From assembly GCF_000005505.3 (NCBI RefSeq), contig NC_016134.3, positions 13,870,624 through 13,934,623 of the forward strand: a DNA stretch of 64,000 bases. Direction: 5' to 3'. The stretch is from Brachypodium distachyon. Taxonomy: Eukaryota; Streptophyta; Magnoliopsida; Poales; Poaceae. The first letter of the stretch is position 1. Every line of letters starts with the position of its first letter. The translations under genes and the position numbers were made by a program. The notes beneath the pieces are model-generated. The model had not been told where the DNA came from and ran no database searches. It was given only the letters and a program-made list of their open reading frames with translations. Shown piece after piece: positions 1 through 11,815 of this stretch.

Positions 1-182
1 TTAATGCAACGTGTTAGAAACACATTAAGTTAAACAACCTAACATACAGTACACGAGAGTAATGCATCGTCAATGGAGTGGGATAAAGAATGTACACTCT
101 CCTCAGTTATCCAATGACTTGTTTCCCAGGTCCTAATTCACGGGATCTCTGATCACATAGGTTGGTTTACCACCATGGTAAC

Positions 183-3100
183 TCACGTGGGTGGCAACCC
201 CATCTCCCTTGATGCACATTTTATCACATTCCTTGATAGACCCTTTGTAAAGGGATCTTCTAGATTTTTAGCCGTTGGGATATATGCCAATGCTATTATT
301 CCGGAATTTCTCATTGCTCTCACAGATTTCAGACGTCTCCTGATGTGTCTTGATGACTTCATGTTATCTTTAGAACTGTTCACTTTGACTATCACAGTTT
401 GATTGTCACAGTTCATAAGAATCGTCGGTATTAGTTTTTCAACAATCGGCAAGTCTATCAGGAGCTCACGAAGCCAGTCGGCTTCAACCGTGGATGTATC
501 TAATGCTGAAAGTTCTGCTTCCATTGTTGATCTAGTTAAGATCGTTTGCTTGCAAGACTTCCATGAAACAGCGCCCCCTCCGAGTGTGAACACATATCCA
601 CTCATGGCCTTTAGCTCATCAACATCAGATATCCAGTTTGAATCACTATAACCCTCAAGTACCTTGGGGTACGCAGTATAGTGTATACCATAGCTCATTG
701 TGCCCTTTAGATAGCGCATGACCCTCTCTAGTGCACTCTAATGATCATCTCCCGGATTCTTATTGAACCGACTCACTTTGCTCACAGCAAAAGAGATGTC
801 AGGTCTAGTTGCGCTAGCAAAATACATGAGTGAACCAATAATCTGAGAATATCTCAGTTGGTCTCGTCCAATTCTGTGATTCTTTCGAAGCAGAACGCTT
901 GGATCATAACGAGTTGGAGAAGGTTTACAATCAGCATAGCCGAAACGACTCAAGATCTTCTCCACATAGTGAGATTGCAACAAAGTGATCTCACCATTCT
1001 CGCCTCTCACGAGCTTGATGTTCAGAAAAACATCAGGTACACCAAGGTCTTTCATGTCAAAGCACTTCGACAAGAAAGTCTTAACCTCTTCAACCACTTT
1101 CAGGTTAGTCCCAAATATTAGTATGTCATCGACATACAAATAAAGTATAACTCTCTCACCCCCACCAAGGCAGTAGTATACACATTTGTCAGTTTCATTT
1201 ACAACAAAGCCGACAGATGTTAACGTTTTGTCAAACTTCTCATGTCATTGCTTAGGAGCTTGTTTCAGGCCATATAGAGATTTTAATAACTTACACACTT
1301 TGCCTTCATGACCCTTTATTACAAATCCATCTGGCTGGTTCATGTAAATTTTCTCGTCCAACTCTCCGTTAAGGAAAGCTGTCTTAACGTCCATTTGATG
1401 GACGATCAGACTATATGAGGCAGCCAGTGATACTAAAACTCTGATTGTGGTCAATCGAGCTACAGGTGAGTAAGTATCAAAGAAATCTTCACCTTCTTTC
1501 TGGGTAAAACCCTTAGCCACAAGCCGCGTCTTGTACTTCTCAATAGTACCATCAGGCCTAAGCTTTTTCTTGAATATCCACTTGCATCCTACAGGTTTGC
1601 ACCCGTACGGAGTCAACGACCTCCCAAGTACCATTAAAAATGATAGAATCCATCTCACTACGAATGGCTTCTTTCCAATAGTCTGCATCCGGAGATGCAA
1701 ATGTCTCATTAATGGTTTTAGGGGTGTCATCCACAAGGTACACAATGAAATCATCACCAAAGGATTTAGCAATCATTTGTCGCTTACCCCTAATAGGGGT
1801 TTCATTGTCATACTCCTCAGGAATCTCATCAAGTGTTTGTTCAAGATTTTCCACTGGGATGGCGGGTTCAGAAGCTACACCATGATCCTGATGTTCCTCT
1901 GAACTGACGGGTTCAGCAGGTACATCATGATCCTCTCTAGATGTGCTATGCGTATCTCTCATGGTAAATATGTCCTCAAAGAATGTAGCATCTCTGGACT
2001 CCATAATTGTATCGACGCTCATGTCAGGTACTCCAGAATTTACAACCAAGAATCTATAGCCAACACTCCGAAGTGCGTAGCCAAGAAAGACACAATCAAC
2101 GGCTTTTTGTACAAGCTTACGTTCCTTGGTAATTGGCACATTGACTTTCGCCAAACAACCCCAAGTCCGTAAGTAAGAAAGTGTGAGTCTCTTCTTTTCC
2201 CATAGCTCGTATGGGGTGACTTCTTTATATTTTGTGGGAACACGATTTAGGACATGACACGAAGTCAATAGCGCCTCTCCCCACCATGCCTTGGATAAAC
2301 CAACAGTGTCTAACATGGCGTTGACCAAGTCAGTCAGCGTGCGGTTTTTCCTCTCAGCAACCCCATTTGACTGGGGCGAATAGGGAGGCGTCCTCTCGTA
2401 GACTATGCCATGTTCCTCACAAAATGAATTAAACTCACTGGAGAAATATTCTCCACCGCGGTCAGACCGCAAACGTTTAATTTTCTTCTCAAGTTGATTC
2501 TCGACTTCAGCTTTATAGATCTTAAAATAACGCAATGCGTATAGATCTTAATAAATACACATAACAGAATCTAGTCGCATCATCAATGAAAGTCATAAAG
2601 TAACGTTTTCCACCTTTGGTTAATACACCGTTCATCTCACAAAGATCAGAATGTATGAGCTCTAACGGTGCTAGGTTCCTGTCCTCAGCAGCCTTGTGAG
2701 GCTTGCGAGGCTGCTTTGCTTGCACACAAGCTTGGCACTTCGAACCTTTAGCCACAGTGATTTTAGGGATTAAACTCAGATTTGCTAATCGCCTCATGCA
2801 AAAATTAATGTAACAAAGGCGTGAATGCCAAACATTAGACTCATTATTAATAGAATTGACGTTGTTTACGACCTTATTACAAAAATCCGAAAGGATAAGC
2901 AGAACAAGCCTCCGCACTCATAACCTTTACCAATAAATTTCCATACTTAGACACGATAACTTTATTGGACTCAAACACTAACTTAAATCCGTCCTTGCAA
3001 AGGAGAGATCCACTAACAAGATTATTCTGAATGGAGGACACATGGTGCACATTCCTCAGCTGCACGATCTTTCCCAAAGTAAACTTCAGATCCACCGTGC

Positions 3101-4049
3101 CAACACCATGAACAGAAGTATGGGCGCCGTTCCCCATCGTCACTGAGGAGCTGATGGCCTGATATGAAGAAAACAAGGAAATATCAGCACACACATGAAT
3201 AGTTGCACCTGTATCGACCCAACAATCGGTGGACTGACATACAGAAAATACATTAAATAAATTACCATACCTGCCTGCATCTTCATTGTTGCCAATGGTC
3301 AAATTAGCAAACTTTTGCCGAATCTGTCCTCCTTTGCGCTCCTTGCAGTTACTCGCCCAATGGCCAAGTCCTCCGCACACAAAGCAAGGAGCCTTGTCCT
3401 TATTGCCTCCTTTCTTCTTCTTCTTGAAAGTGATAGTGTTCTTTGGACCAGCATTGTTGAATGCTTTTCCCTTTCCCTTGTTGTTACTGTTGTTGTGGTT
3501 GTTTCTTTGAACCATGTTGGCAGTGGATGTATCCTCATGTGTGTTGCCTTTGGGGCCAGCATCTTTTGCTCTCGCCTTCTCCTCAACATCAAGAATCCCA
3601 ATCAGGTTCTCCACAGAGATTTTTTGTCTCTTGTGTTTTAGTGAAGTAGCAAAGTTCCTCTACGAGGGAGGAAACTTGGTGATGATGTCCCCGGCGACAA
3701 ACTTGTCAGGTAGTGGACACTTGAATTGCTCAAGTTCCTTAGCCATAGTCATTAATTCATGAGCTTGTTCCACTACAGATCGGTTTGCAACCATCTTATA
3801 GTCAAAAAACTGCTCCATGACGTACAGCTCACTGCCACCGTCAGATGCGCCAAACTTAGCATCGAGCGCATCCCACAACTCTTTGGCATCCTGATAGTGC
3901 AGATAAGCATCAACGAACTTATCTCCCAGCACACTACAGATCGCACCGACGACTACAACACAAGCCTTAACATACAACTGCCGAGAAGCAATTGTTTGAG
4001 TCTTCTCGTGTTGTACCGCCCACCATGCGCCCATAGCCACGAGCCACAT
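183..4049 (-). pseudogene. copia gag-pol polyprotein remnant of element A
   Basis: Fragments in order on the minus strand: gag UBN2-type domain (4049-3660); CCHC zinc knuckle CFVCGGLGHWASNC and protease with DTGA (3614-2877); GAG-pre-integrase and integrase core (2917-1558); reverse transcriptase (1772-738) with the YVDD catalytic motif near 1130; RNase H (719-183). In the cell this would make virus-like particles, cDNA and insertions. Breaks seen: an amber TAG after the gag PPS sequence at 3660-3662, a frame change near 2535, a 1-nt frame break near 1612-1620, a stop near 1245 and another near 720-740. The amber and the 1-nt break recur at homologous places in element B. The gag start upstream of 4049 is out of frame, with the expected PPVFTG-like stretch near 4080-4100. 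Confidence 0.9.
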
Positions 4050-4158
4050 GACATTTATACTGCCACCTCTTAAAGTGCAGTCCAGTAAACACAGGTGGTT
4101 TCAATGCGATAACAATTGAGACATCGAAAATTGCCTACACGAATAAGGTTTTTGGATT

Positions 4159-5132
4159 GCTGAGTAATTAGGTAATTTCGATGAATATTTAATCCAGAAA
4201 AAAAAGTGTAAAACATGTAGCATCTTATATCATACAAACTAGACAAATTAAATAGCAACGCACAGCAATAAAACTCATCTAATTTCACGGCATAAATAAA
4301 AAACTAATCAAAACCAACAAGAAAGAGCAGATTACGTACGGTGCTGTACTCTTTTCTTGTGTTTGTTTGTTGAGGTCGGTGATGAGTACGGCGGCGTCGA
4401 TGTTCACGCCGGCAGCAGCAGCAGCCTTGACTACCTCCTGGGCAGCGGCCAGCGCCTGTGCAGCAGCAGTTGCCTGGGCTTGGAGTTGGGCAGCCTGCTG
4501 CTGTGCTTGAAGTTGTGCAGCCTGCTGCTGCTGAGCTAGAGCGGCGGCCTAAGCCGCAGGATCTCCGAGGTCGTCGGCCATTGGTGATGAAGATGCCGAT
4601 GAAACAGGGACGTGAAGAAGCGAGCAGTCACGTGAAAACGCTCCCCAAAAAACTTATCGACCGTCTCCCGGGCAGGATCTCGAAGGTTGGGGTTCCGGAG
4701 GCCTGCTCTCCCGGCGATCTGTGCACGCAGTCGACGAGATGGAGTAGCAGTTGGCGGCGAACAGCGAGATTGGATCGTAGGCGTGACGGCTAGGGTTGTG
4801 GTGTGTTTTTCGCGGAGGCCGCGGTCGTCTTATTTTATAGGCACGCAGGCGGACTTCGGTTTGGTTTAGGAAACCAAACTCGAACTCGATCTACGAACCG
4901 CGGCGCGCGGCGTGCGGCGAGGCAAGTGGAGGAGGAGGAACGCGCGTGAGGATTTTCCTTGCTGACTTGCTCAAGAAGTGAGAAGTAACATATCTTATAT
5001 ATTGGTCCATCTTCCCTAAACTAGTAATATGAGACTATTCTCACTTCCTCATCCCACTACACGAATGGGTTTTTGAGAATTTTCAGGAATTAATTTCAAA
5101 TTAGACCTTGGGCCTAACCCAAAATTCCAACA
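4159..5132 (-). repeat. 5' LTR of copia element A
   Basis: On the minus strand the LTR starts TGTTGGAATTTTGGG at 5132. Sequence similarity to the LTR of element B (27927-29004) ends at 4159, where the minus strand reads ACTCAGCA against ATTCAACA in B. A TATA-like tract (TATAAAATAAG) lies near 4830-4840. The LTR contains a glutamine/alanine-rich open frame starting MADDL near 4580, which looks like the gag N-terminus, followed by a GTACGTAATC donor-like site. No standard TGGTATCAGAGC primer-binding site follows 4159. The LTR's inner edge is therefore an inference from comparing A with B. Confidence 0.7.
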
Positions 5133-5357
5133 GTTGAGCCGTGGAACGAGTCGTAGCCGTTGGGGTAGTACTGCAGGCACCACTGGTGGCCTCCGGCCGG
5201 GAAAAGGCTTCGAGGTGCCGATCCCCGTGGTGTGTGAGTAGCGTTTGATCTTGAGGACGTGCGAGCCGGTCACGGCCTTGGACACGATGGCCGACGCTGT
5301 CAGCGACGGCTCCCCGACGAAGCCGCCGCCGAGGGAACACGCGCTCGAGCTGGACAT
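5133..5357 (-). pseudogene. MATH-BTB gene 5' fragment cut by copia A
   Basis: From an ATG at 5357 the minus strand encodes a serine-rich start, then TASAIVSKAVTGSHVLKI, the opening of a plant MATH domain. After GTSKPF an extra base shifts the frame; the expected continuation GGHQWCLQYYPNGYDSFHGS is readable in the next frame up to 5133, where the copia LTR begins. Intact family members are substrate adaptors for CUL3 ubiquitin ligases, with MATH binding the substrate and BTB binding CUL3. The BTB part is missing; it would lie beyond the copia element, outside the window. It resembles the gene at 32049-33161. A TATATAAG box on the minus strand near 5484-5491, about 130 bases upstream of the ATG, suggests that the promoter is still there. 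Confidence 0.8.
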
Positions 5358-6000
5358 GGTGAAATTTCTGATGCAGTGATAGGCCGAGGCTGCAATGCAA
5401 TAACGCACGGGAGATATGTGGGAGAAGGGCAAATGGCGAATGGATGTGCGCTGGATGACTTGATCCTGACCATCGAGGTTCTTATATACTGTCATGCATG
5501 GGCGCTGGATCGGCGTGTGTTGCATTTACTGCACGAGCGCGCACATATCGATAGACACCAGCAGTCGCACGCGGCGCCGCTCGGCGTTCCGGTGGTCGAG
5601 GAGACGCCCACGCGTTGCATGCATGGGTGTAGGGAGTCAGAGCGCGCGGCGCGTGCATTCTTGGCATACGAATCGCCGGTGTTTAATTACCACGTCGCTT
5701 CTCGAAACGGCCGGCGTCGGCTGCGGAAGAGCCTAATTCCTGGAAGCAACGCACTTCGGTGAATCCGTCGACCACTAGGCCACGGTTGTCATTTAAGGGC
5801 GTTTCATAGAGGCACAATTTTAAAATGCGCTAAATTATGAGCTTGGGAGGCATCTTAATTTAATTGCCTCGGATTAGAACTTAATCAGGGCATTTGAAGT
5901 ACCATCTGTTTGAATGCAACGAGTTCCATTTGCACTTGCAGGCACTGCCTAGTTTGTTTATCCAGAGTTTCTGTGGCTTGAGTAGTACAATTGTACCAAT
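5358..6000. promoter_or_regulatory. upstream region of the MATH-BTB fragment and CACTA flank
   Basis: The first 140 bases are the likely 5' UTR and core promoter of the MATH-BTB fragment (TATATAAG near 5484-5491, minus strand). From about 5500 to 5760 the DNA is GC-rich, with open frames on both strands that I do not recognise. From 5760 to 6000 the sequence is AT-rich and leads into the CACTA transposase. A motif near 5893 (gggcatttgaagtacc) resembles one near 8960 (gggcattttgaagtgcc) on the far side of the transposase, which could be subterminal repeats. Confidence 0.4.
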
Positions 6001-8575
6001 CATGGACAAGTCTTGGTTAATTGCCCCTAGATCAACTGTTACCTATCGTGATGGACTTAGAAAATTTATCCAATGTGCTATAGAAAAGACTGGAATTAAT
6101 GGTAAGATACTTTGCCCTTGTAAATCCTGTGGAAACAGGTACTGGTTAGGTCAGGATCAGGTCAATGATCATCTGATCTATGATGGTTTCATGTGTGGTT
6201 ATAGTACATGGATTTTTCATGGGGAAACTCCAGTTTTTGCTGAACCAAAACCCGAACCAGAATCTGTTCCTGAGTATGCTGATAGTGATGAGATGGCCCA
6301 GAAGCTGTTAGATGGTTTTGGAATGTTTGACACCGTAATTTTAGGAGAAGATAAAGTAGAAATTGATGAGGATGATTTTGATGATGAATACTTGAAGTTG
6401 GTTAATGATGGTAGCCAAGATTTGTACCCAGGTTTTTCAACCTATTCTAAGCTGCAGTTTTTAGTAAGAATCCTAAATATCAAAAACAATCACGGAATGA
6501 CGAACGATTGTTTTGATGCCGTCCTCAAACCTTTTTAAGGAGACACTACCAGAAGGTCAATCTCTTCCCAACAATTTCTATGAGTCCAAAAAATACATAA
6601 GTGCTGTTGGACTAGGTTATGAGAGTATTCATGCATGCAGAAATGACTGCATTCTTTTTCATGGAGACAATGCCGAAGCCAACTCATGTCCAGTTTGTCA
6701 TGCTAGTAGATGGAAGAGTGTTAAGACTGGAATAGATGGAAAACGTTTATCTAAGGTGCCTGCCAAGGTTGCTCGCCATTTTGTTCTAGATAAAAGAGTG
6801 CACAGGACGTTTATATCTTCAGAAACTGCTCCTCATACTAGTTGGCACACTGAAGGTCGCATTCAGGATGGTCTGATGAGACATCCTGCTGACTCTCCAA
6901 CATGGAAACATTTTGATGCAAAACATAAGAGTTTCAGTAGGGAGAGTAGAAATCTCAGGTTTGGTTTAGCAACAGATGGGTTTAACCCATTTGGAAATAA
7001 GAATTCGGCATACAGCATCTGGCTTATCATTTTAATTCCATACAACCTCCCTCCCTGGCTTTGCATGAAACAATCTAATTTTATTTTGTCAGTGATTGTA
7101 CCTGGTAGAAAGGCTCCTACTAAAGATATTGATGTGTACCTGCAACTAACGTTAAATGATCTATCAAAGTTGTGGGTAAAAGGAGTCTTGACTTATGATG
7201 CCCATGTTGGCAAGAAATTTAGGGTGTTTGCCGCTCTTTTATGGACTATAAGTGATTGGCAAGGTCGGGGCTGTTTATCTGGAGAAAGTATTGCTCTATG
7301 CTCCCATTGCCTGACCAAGACATGCACACTTCGGTTGAAGCATGGTCGCAAGACCTGTTATATGGGTCATCGCAGATTTTTAGAACCCAACCATCCAGAC
7401 AGGTTAGATGGTCAATCTTATAATGGTAAAGTGGACCCTAGAGAACCTCCAGTACAACTTTCAGCGAAAGAAATATCTGACTTGACCGAAGGGATACAAA
7501 CAACATATGGAAAGTTACAGAAGCCTAAGAGAACAAACAGAAAAAGGAAAAGGAAGGTTGAGGGAGAGGCGGAAGAGGTTGTCGAAGAAATTGAAGATCA
7601 CAGTGTTTCTGCAACATTCAGAAAAAGAAGTTGTTTCTTTCAATTGCCATATTGGGAAACACTATTAGTACGCCATAATTTAGATCCCATGCATATTCAG
7701 AAAAATGTGTTTGACAACATAGTGTGCACCCTTCTTGACATTGACAAGAAGTCAAAAGATAATTTGAATGCGAGGCTTGACCTCAAGAGATTGAGAATAA
7801 GAGAACATCTACATGCAGATGAAACTGATTGTAAGAAGCCCTTGCCTAAAGCTTTGTATTACATGAGTGGTGAACAGAAAAAACTGTTTTGCGAAGTGAT
7901 TAAAAATGCAAGGTTTCCTGATGGTTATGCTTCCAATCTCTTCAACAAAGTTCGTCTTGATGAGAAGAGATTAGTTGGGTTGAAAACACATGACTGCCAT
8001 ATAATAATGCAAGATTTGCTGCCATTAGCTTTGAGTAGAACGTTGCCTGAAAGTGTTTCTGTCCCTCTGATCCAGCTCTGCAGATATTTCAGTTTAGTCT
8101 GTGCCAAAATTGTCAATGCCAGTGAGATCCAAAAGTTAGAAGCAGAGATACTTGCACCTGACTCTGCAAATTGGAAAAGATATTCCCACCAGCCTTTTTT
8201 GACATTATGGTGCACCTGACTCTGCTTCTTGCAACTGAGGTTAGAATAGCTGGTCCAGCTCAATGTAGAGACATGTGGGCAGTTGAGATGTACATAGGGA
8301 AGTTGAAGAAAATGATCCGCACAACAAGCCATCCAGAGGGTTCAGTTGCAGAAGGGTACACCTTTGATGAAAGTCTGACATATTGTTCAAGAAATTTGCT
8401 TGGGTGTCATACAAAATTGAATAGACCTGAACCAAATGAGAATCAGCCATACTTGAGAAAGATTGGTCAACCTCCTTCAGCCTTTACTACTGTTGAATTG
8501 GATTTCATATCATGGACACAAGCTCAGCGATGTGTGCTTTTTAACTACCCAAAAATCAATGACTATGCCCAGTAA
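6001..8575 (+). pseudogene. CACTA (En/Spm-type) transposase, TNP2-like, frameshifted
   Basis: The first part (6001-6538) begins MDKSWL and has the transposase-associated zinc-binding pattern CPCKSCGN, then acidic residues. The second (6513-8219) has SCPVC, the TNP2 signature ATDGFNPFG, then YNLPPWLCMK, DIDVYLQ and LLWTISDW. The third (8171-8575) continues the DUF4218-like C-terminal domain (FFDIMVHLTLLLATEV). Frame changes near 6530 and 8180-8190 separate the three, so no single protein can be made, although introns or sequencing errors cannot be excluded. The enzyme normally cuts at CACTA ends and moves the element. No clear CACTA terminal repeats are seen close by, so the element is probably truncated. 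Confidence 0.88.
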
Positions 8576-9043
8576 GTTTACTACCATGCAGACCCATTAA
8601 TTTAGATGATTATGACCATTCACATTGTAATTAATTCTCTGTTTTTTGTAGAAAGCATCTTAGTATACTATCATCTAATAAACGCTAGTCCAAACATGCT
8701 ATACAATTAGCTCATCAAATACTTTCCACAACTGGTTTGTTGATCATGTAAGTGTTTTGTAATCAAGTGATAATGAACCATGCTGAAAATAAAATTGGCA
8801 TGCTGATGTTTGCCTCTACAGGTGCAACATATGATTGATCAAGGAGTTGGTGTGCCATCAGATGTGAAAACATTAGCTCAAAGGCCATACTACATGAGTA
8901 AATGCAGCACTATTTAAAGTGCCCTGTCATGTTTTTGAGGCAATTTTCTTACATTCCAGGGCATTTTGAAGTGCCCCGGATCACCTACTGTGCTGTCGTG
9001 GACGGGGAAGGCTCAGTGGCGGACGAACGAAGGATAATTTTTG
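8576..9043. other. AT-rich CACTA 3' flank, no gene seen
   Basis: This stretch follows the transposase stop. It is AT-rich with short fragments that look like degraded coding sequence near 8820-8910, and repeats of a gggcatttt-gaagtgccc motif near 8920-8980. It ends at the target site of a LINE insertion. No open frame that I can support. Confidence 0.5.
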
Positions 9044-9884
9044 ACGTGTGGTGGAGTTTTTTTTTTTAACCTTAACTGGCAGGTGTTCTGCCTTTGCATT
9101 AAGAAGAGGGAAAAACACAGTTAAGTTACAGACTTAAAAAGAAAAAGGAAGAACCGATGCTAAAACATCATAGCTCGGCTGTACAAGGACTACGGCTATC
9201 TCTCAAAAGCTCTACCGAACTCAACAATGTCATCTTTAATTTGATCTTTCAGTGAGATTGAGGTTCTTCTCTTTCCCTCAAAAGTTCTTCTGTTCCTCTC
9301 TTTCCATAGATTCCAGACAACATAAGTGGCCACAATTATCTCCTTCTTAGAACAAGCATTGTTTCTAGCGCCTCTTATCAATTTAGACCACCAGCTTTTA
9401 ATTGTTGGTGTGCTGGCAGCTTGAGTCACTCGATCAGAAACATGAGAGAAAAGCCACCAAACCTCCTTTGCAGAAGTACAGTTCAAGAACAGGTGCTTCA
9501 CCGTTTCAATAGTTTGATCACAAAAAAGACATTTGTCATTGTGTGGCCAAGCCCTCGCTCTTAGTCGATCCGCAGTCCGAAGTTTGTTCGGAACCAAAAG
9601 CCACAGAACGAATTTTATCTCCCCCTCCGCCTGAACAGTCCAAGTTTTCTCAAGGTCTGGCTGCTGAATCCTTGCCCAGAAATGGAATTCATAAGAAGAC
9701 TTGGCAGAGTACGTCCCGCTTTTATCGATGTACCACTTAATCTCGTCAGGCACATTTGACAGCACAATAGATTGTGTTTTTTCCCAGATTTTAATGAAAG
9801 AAAGAATTTGGTCCTCTGAGTGCATCCGCCGCAACCCAATCATCCAACAAGTACTGGCACTCAAAATACGTGTGGTGGAGTTTT
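9044..9884 (-). mobile_element. 5'-truncated LINE insertion with 17-bp target-site duplication
   Basis: A 17-bp sequence, acgtgtggtggagtttt, occurs exactly at 9044-9060 and at 9868-9884. Between them is a minus-strand LINE with its poly(A) tail at the low-coordinate side (T run at about 9057-9068) and coding sequence 9864-9196. This is the classic outcome of target-primed reverse transcription with 5' truncation. Between the LINE 5' end (about 9843) and the right-hand duplication is a 24-bp filler that copies nearby target sequence at 9914-9937. Confidence 0.9.
9196..9864 (-). pseudogene. LINE ORF2 C-terminal fragment, zf-RVT domain
   Basis: An open frame of about 220 aa with the pattern WTVQAEGEIKFVLWLL, then CLFCDQTIETVKHLFLNC, typical of the zinc-binding domain that follows reverse transcriptase in plant non-LTR elements. 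The C-terminal part (VVWNLWKERNRRTFEGK) matches the usual end of such proteins. The endonuclease and polymerase regions are absent because the insertion is 5'-truncated. The first residues come from flanking filler, so the annotated start is artificial. Confidence 0.85.
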
Positions 9885-9944
9885 ACACGGGGAAAAATCA
9901 TATACTTTTTGTTCAACAAGTACTGGCACTCAAAATACGCTAAG

Positions 9945-10565
9945 TCGTGGCGAAGGTGTACAGCCGTCTGCCGAACTGGCTCTGCGCCCCTGCTGTCTAT
10001 CCCATCCCGGCAAAGGTGGACCGTCGCCTAGCAGGTTGGAGAGGGAAGATGTTATCCATCGGTGGTCGCGCAATTCTGGTCAAATCGGTGCTGCGGGCAA
10101 TGCCTACCTACGCTCTGGCCTCTGGGGGCAATGGCTACCTACACTCTGGTCAAATCGCCTCTGCAACCTCTTCACCCCAACCCTGCCGGATGTGATTCTA
10201 TATATAGCATATCTGTGGGAGCAACATTGCATCGACAAAAGTAAGATCGACGGTGCTGATCGCAATTCCGTGGAATATTTAGAAAAGAAGAAACACTCTA
10301 GTCTTTCGCCATGAAAATGAAAGGGCTTCACCTCGCCATCCAGCGCACTGCTTCCAACCTTAACATATGGGCTTCTCGCTGCTCCTCAACCCCTCGACGT
10401 AATATTCTAACGGACTGGGCCGTCATGTTGTCCCACCCTGCTACGGGATTGAAATTTTTTCGCCTCCTTTGTAATATTCCTTTCCTTTTCTTGTACATAA
10501 CTTTCAACTCTTAATAAAAATGTAGTGCATGCTGGGTTTTGCCCCCCGTACTTCCTTAAAAAAAA
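9945..10565 (+). mobile_element. LINE remnant, plus strand (RT thumb fragment to 3' end)
   Basis: Frame 9947-10195 contains VDRRLAGWRGKMLSIGGRA then ILVKSVLRAMPTYAL, a strongly conserved stretch downstream of the LINE polymerase core. The sequence then loses frame, and 10490-10565 (ttaataaaaatgtagtgcatgctgggt, then a short A run) resembles a LINE 3' UTR and tail. Its strand is opposite to the LINE at 9044-9884. No full protein is encoded. Confidence 0.7.
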
Positions 10566-10599
10566 TGACATTTTGTTCCTGGTACAAATATAAAACTAA

Positions 10600-10910
10600 A
10601 TATATAAAGTTTCTAGAAATTTTGAGACAATTACAGAAAATTAGAAATGTTATCCTGAGCAAATATTTGAATCTCAGCTCATTTCAGGGAAGGGTTGAGT
10701 AGAAAATGACTTATTTTGTTTGTAGCTCAATTTTAAACTGAAGAGAAAATATTCTACTCCCTCCGATTCATAAAAAGTGTCGTCTATTTTCTATTAAGCG
10801 GACGACACTTTTTATGGATCAGAGAGATACGTAATTCCGAAAAATTATGAAAAATTATAAATATTGTTATTAGCCCACCGTTAAAATTTCAATGCATTTT
10901 TCATAGAAGG
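10600..10910 (-). repeat. degenerate upstream repeat unit shared with 41640-42180
   Basis: Read on the minus strand this AT-rich tract matches the degenerate repeats at 41640-41990 (for example atgcattgaaattttaac followed by gtgggctaa, and tagaaaatgac with its reverse complement). Both lie upstream of an NLR-like copy (copy 1 here, copy 2 there) in the same orientation relative to the gene, so this was part of the duplicated block. It is interrupted by the MITE at 10754-10832. Confidence 0.6.
10754..10832. mobile_element. Stowaway-like MITE
   Basis: Starts ctccctccgattcataaaaa and ends tttttatggatcagagagat; the two halves pair as a hairpin around a short centre (gtgtcgtc ... gacgacac). Size (about 80 bp), ends and TA-rich flanks fit the Stowaway/Mariner-type MITEs of grasses. 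It is absent from the homologous tract near 41700, so it inserted after the duplication or was lost there. Confidence 0.75.
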
Positions 10911-10965
10911 ATGATGAAGAAAATGACTTGGCATTTGCTAACATGGCAACCAGAGAAGGGGGAGC

Positions 10966-11590
10966 AGAGGATTTTTTTTTTCTTTTCGAAAAATAGGCTT
11001 TCGCCCTGCTTTATTAGAGAGCAAACGAGTTCTGCTGGGGTTACCAGATACAAACAGTTCCACCATCCTCAACCGAAATCATCAAATAAGTACTCACTTT
11101 GATTCTAAATTCTTAACTCAAATTTGTCCAAATATTGATATACCTATTCTTAAAAAGCGTCTAGATACATGTAATATTTCGACAACAATTTACTGAACAT
11201 GACCAAACGAAACAGGAACTAGCACCTACTCCTAATCCTATTTTCTGTCCACCGCACTCACTCTAAGCAGAAGTTGGATCTTCGACATCATCTTCAGGGC
11301 GGCCGCCTTGCGCTTCTCAGGGAGAAGGATCTTCCAGGTGGTAAGTAACGCCAACGCCCCTGAACTCCTCAAGCACCTGAATAGCATTTGAACAAATATT
11401 ATGATTAAACACCATCTCATTAGTACGAATTAGCCACAAAGCCCAGTACACTGCAGCCAGCAGCGACCAGCTCAACTGAGTACTCCTACAGCGTCTCGGC
11501 CTTGAGCAAATTTGCCGGAATTCAGCAAAGTCCGAGGGAACCCTATCCCCAGTGCAAGCTCGATAATTGAGGGATAATCTCGAATAAGAA
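10966..11590 (-). mobile_element. LINE 3' remnant upstream of NLR copy 1
   Basis: A T run at 10971-10985 marks a poly(A) tail on the minus strand, followed by aataggctttcgccctgctttatt, a common LINE terminus. Further in (11400-11480) the minus strand encodes SLLAAVYWALWLIRTNEMVF, typical of the LINE C-terminal region (W-x-LW-x-x-RN). The junction with the NLR upstream sequence is near 11560-11600. It may have displaced distal promoter elements of copy 1. Confidence 0.65.
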
Positions 11591-11815
11591 TAATGCTCCA
11601 CCATGTGAGCATGAATCAATTCTATGGGTCCAGATACTCACCGCATCATAAAATTCTTTCTTTTTTTGACAGCTTAAAAGATTCCTAATGTTTCTCGTCG
11701 ACTGCATACACACACGGACACACCCACATATGCCCTGTCTGCCATTTATCGTCCACAAGTAATTTAACCAGCGCCTACACTAGAGGGGACACGAGCCAGC
11801 CAGCAGCTGCGTTTG
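11590..11815 (+). promoter_or_regulatory. proximal upstream region of NLR copy 1
   Basis: The minus-strand reading of 11560-11740 matches 40640-40860 upstream of copy 2 (ttttatgatgcggtgagta, then ggattgatgcatgctcac-like, then attacccctcaattatcgag). Conservation next to two copies suggests a shared ancestral promoter and 5' UTR. No confident TATA box was picked out. Confidence 0.5.

Larger units (their letters stand above)
1..5132 (-). mobile_element. Ty1/copia LTR retrotransposon, element A (3' LTR outside window)
   Basis: Reading on the minus strand, this is a copia element in the order 5' LTR, gag, zinc knuckle, protease, integrase, reverse transcriptase, RNase H. Integrase before reverse transcriptase defines copia. 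The LTR edge (TGTTGGAAT on the minus strand) lies at 5132, beside a MATH-BTB gene fragment; the 3' LTR is beyond position 1. Positions 1-182 hold the tract downstream of the RNase H stop and no gene. Element B (20123-29004, opposite strand) belongs to the same family. The element cannot encode a full polyprotein because of several frame breaks. The flanking base pattern at 5133 (gttga) cannot be matched to a second target-site copy because the other end is not in the window. Confidence 0.9.
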
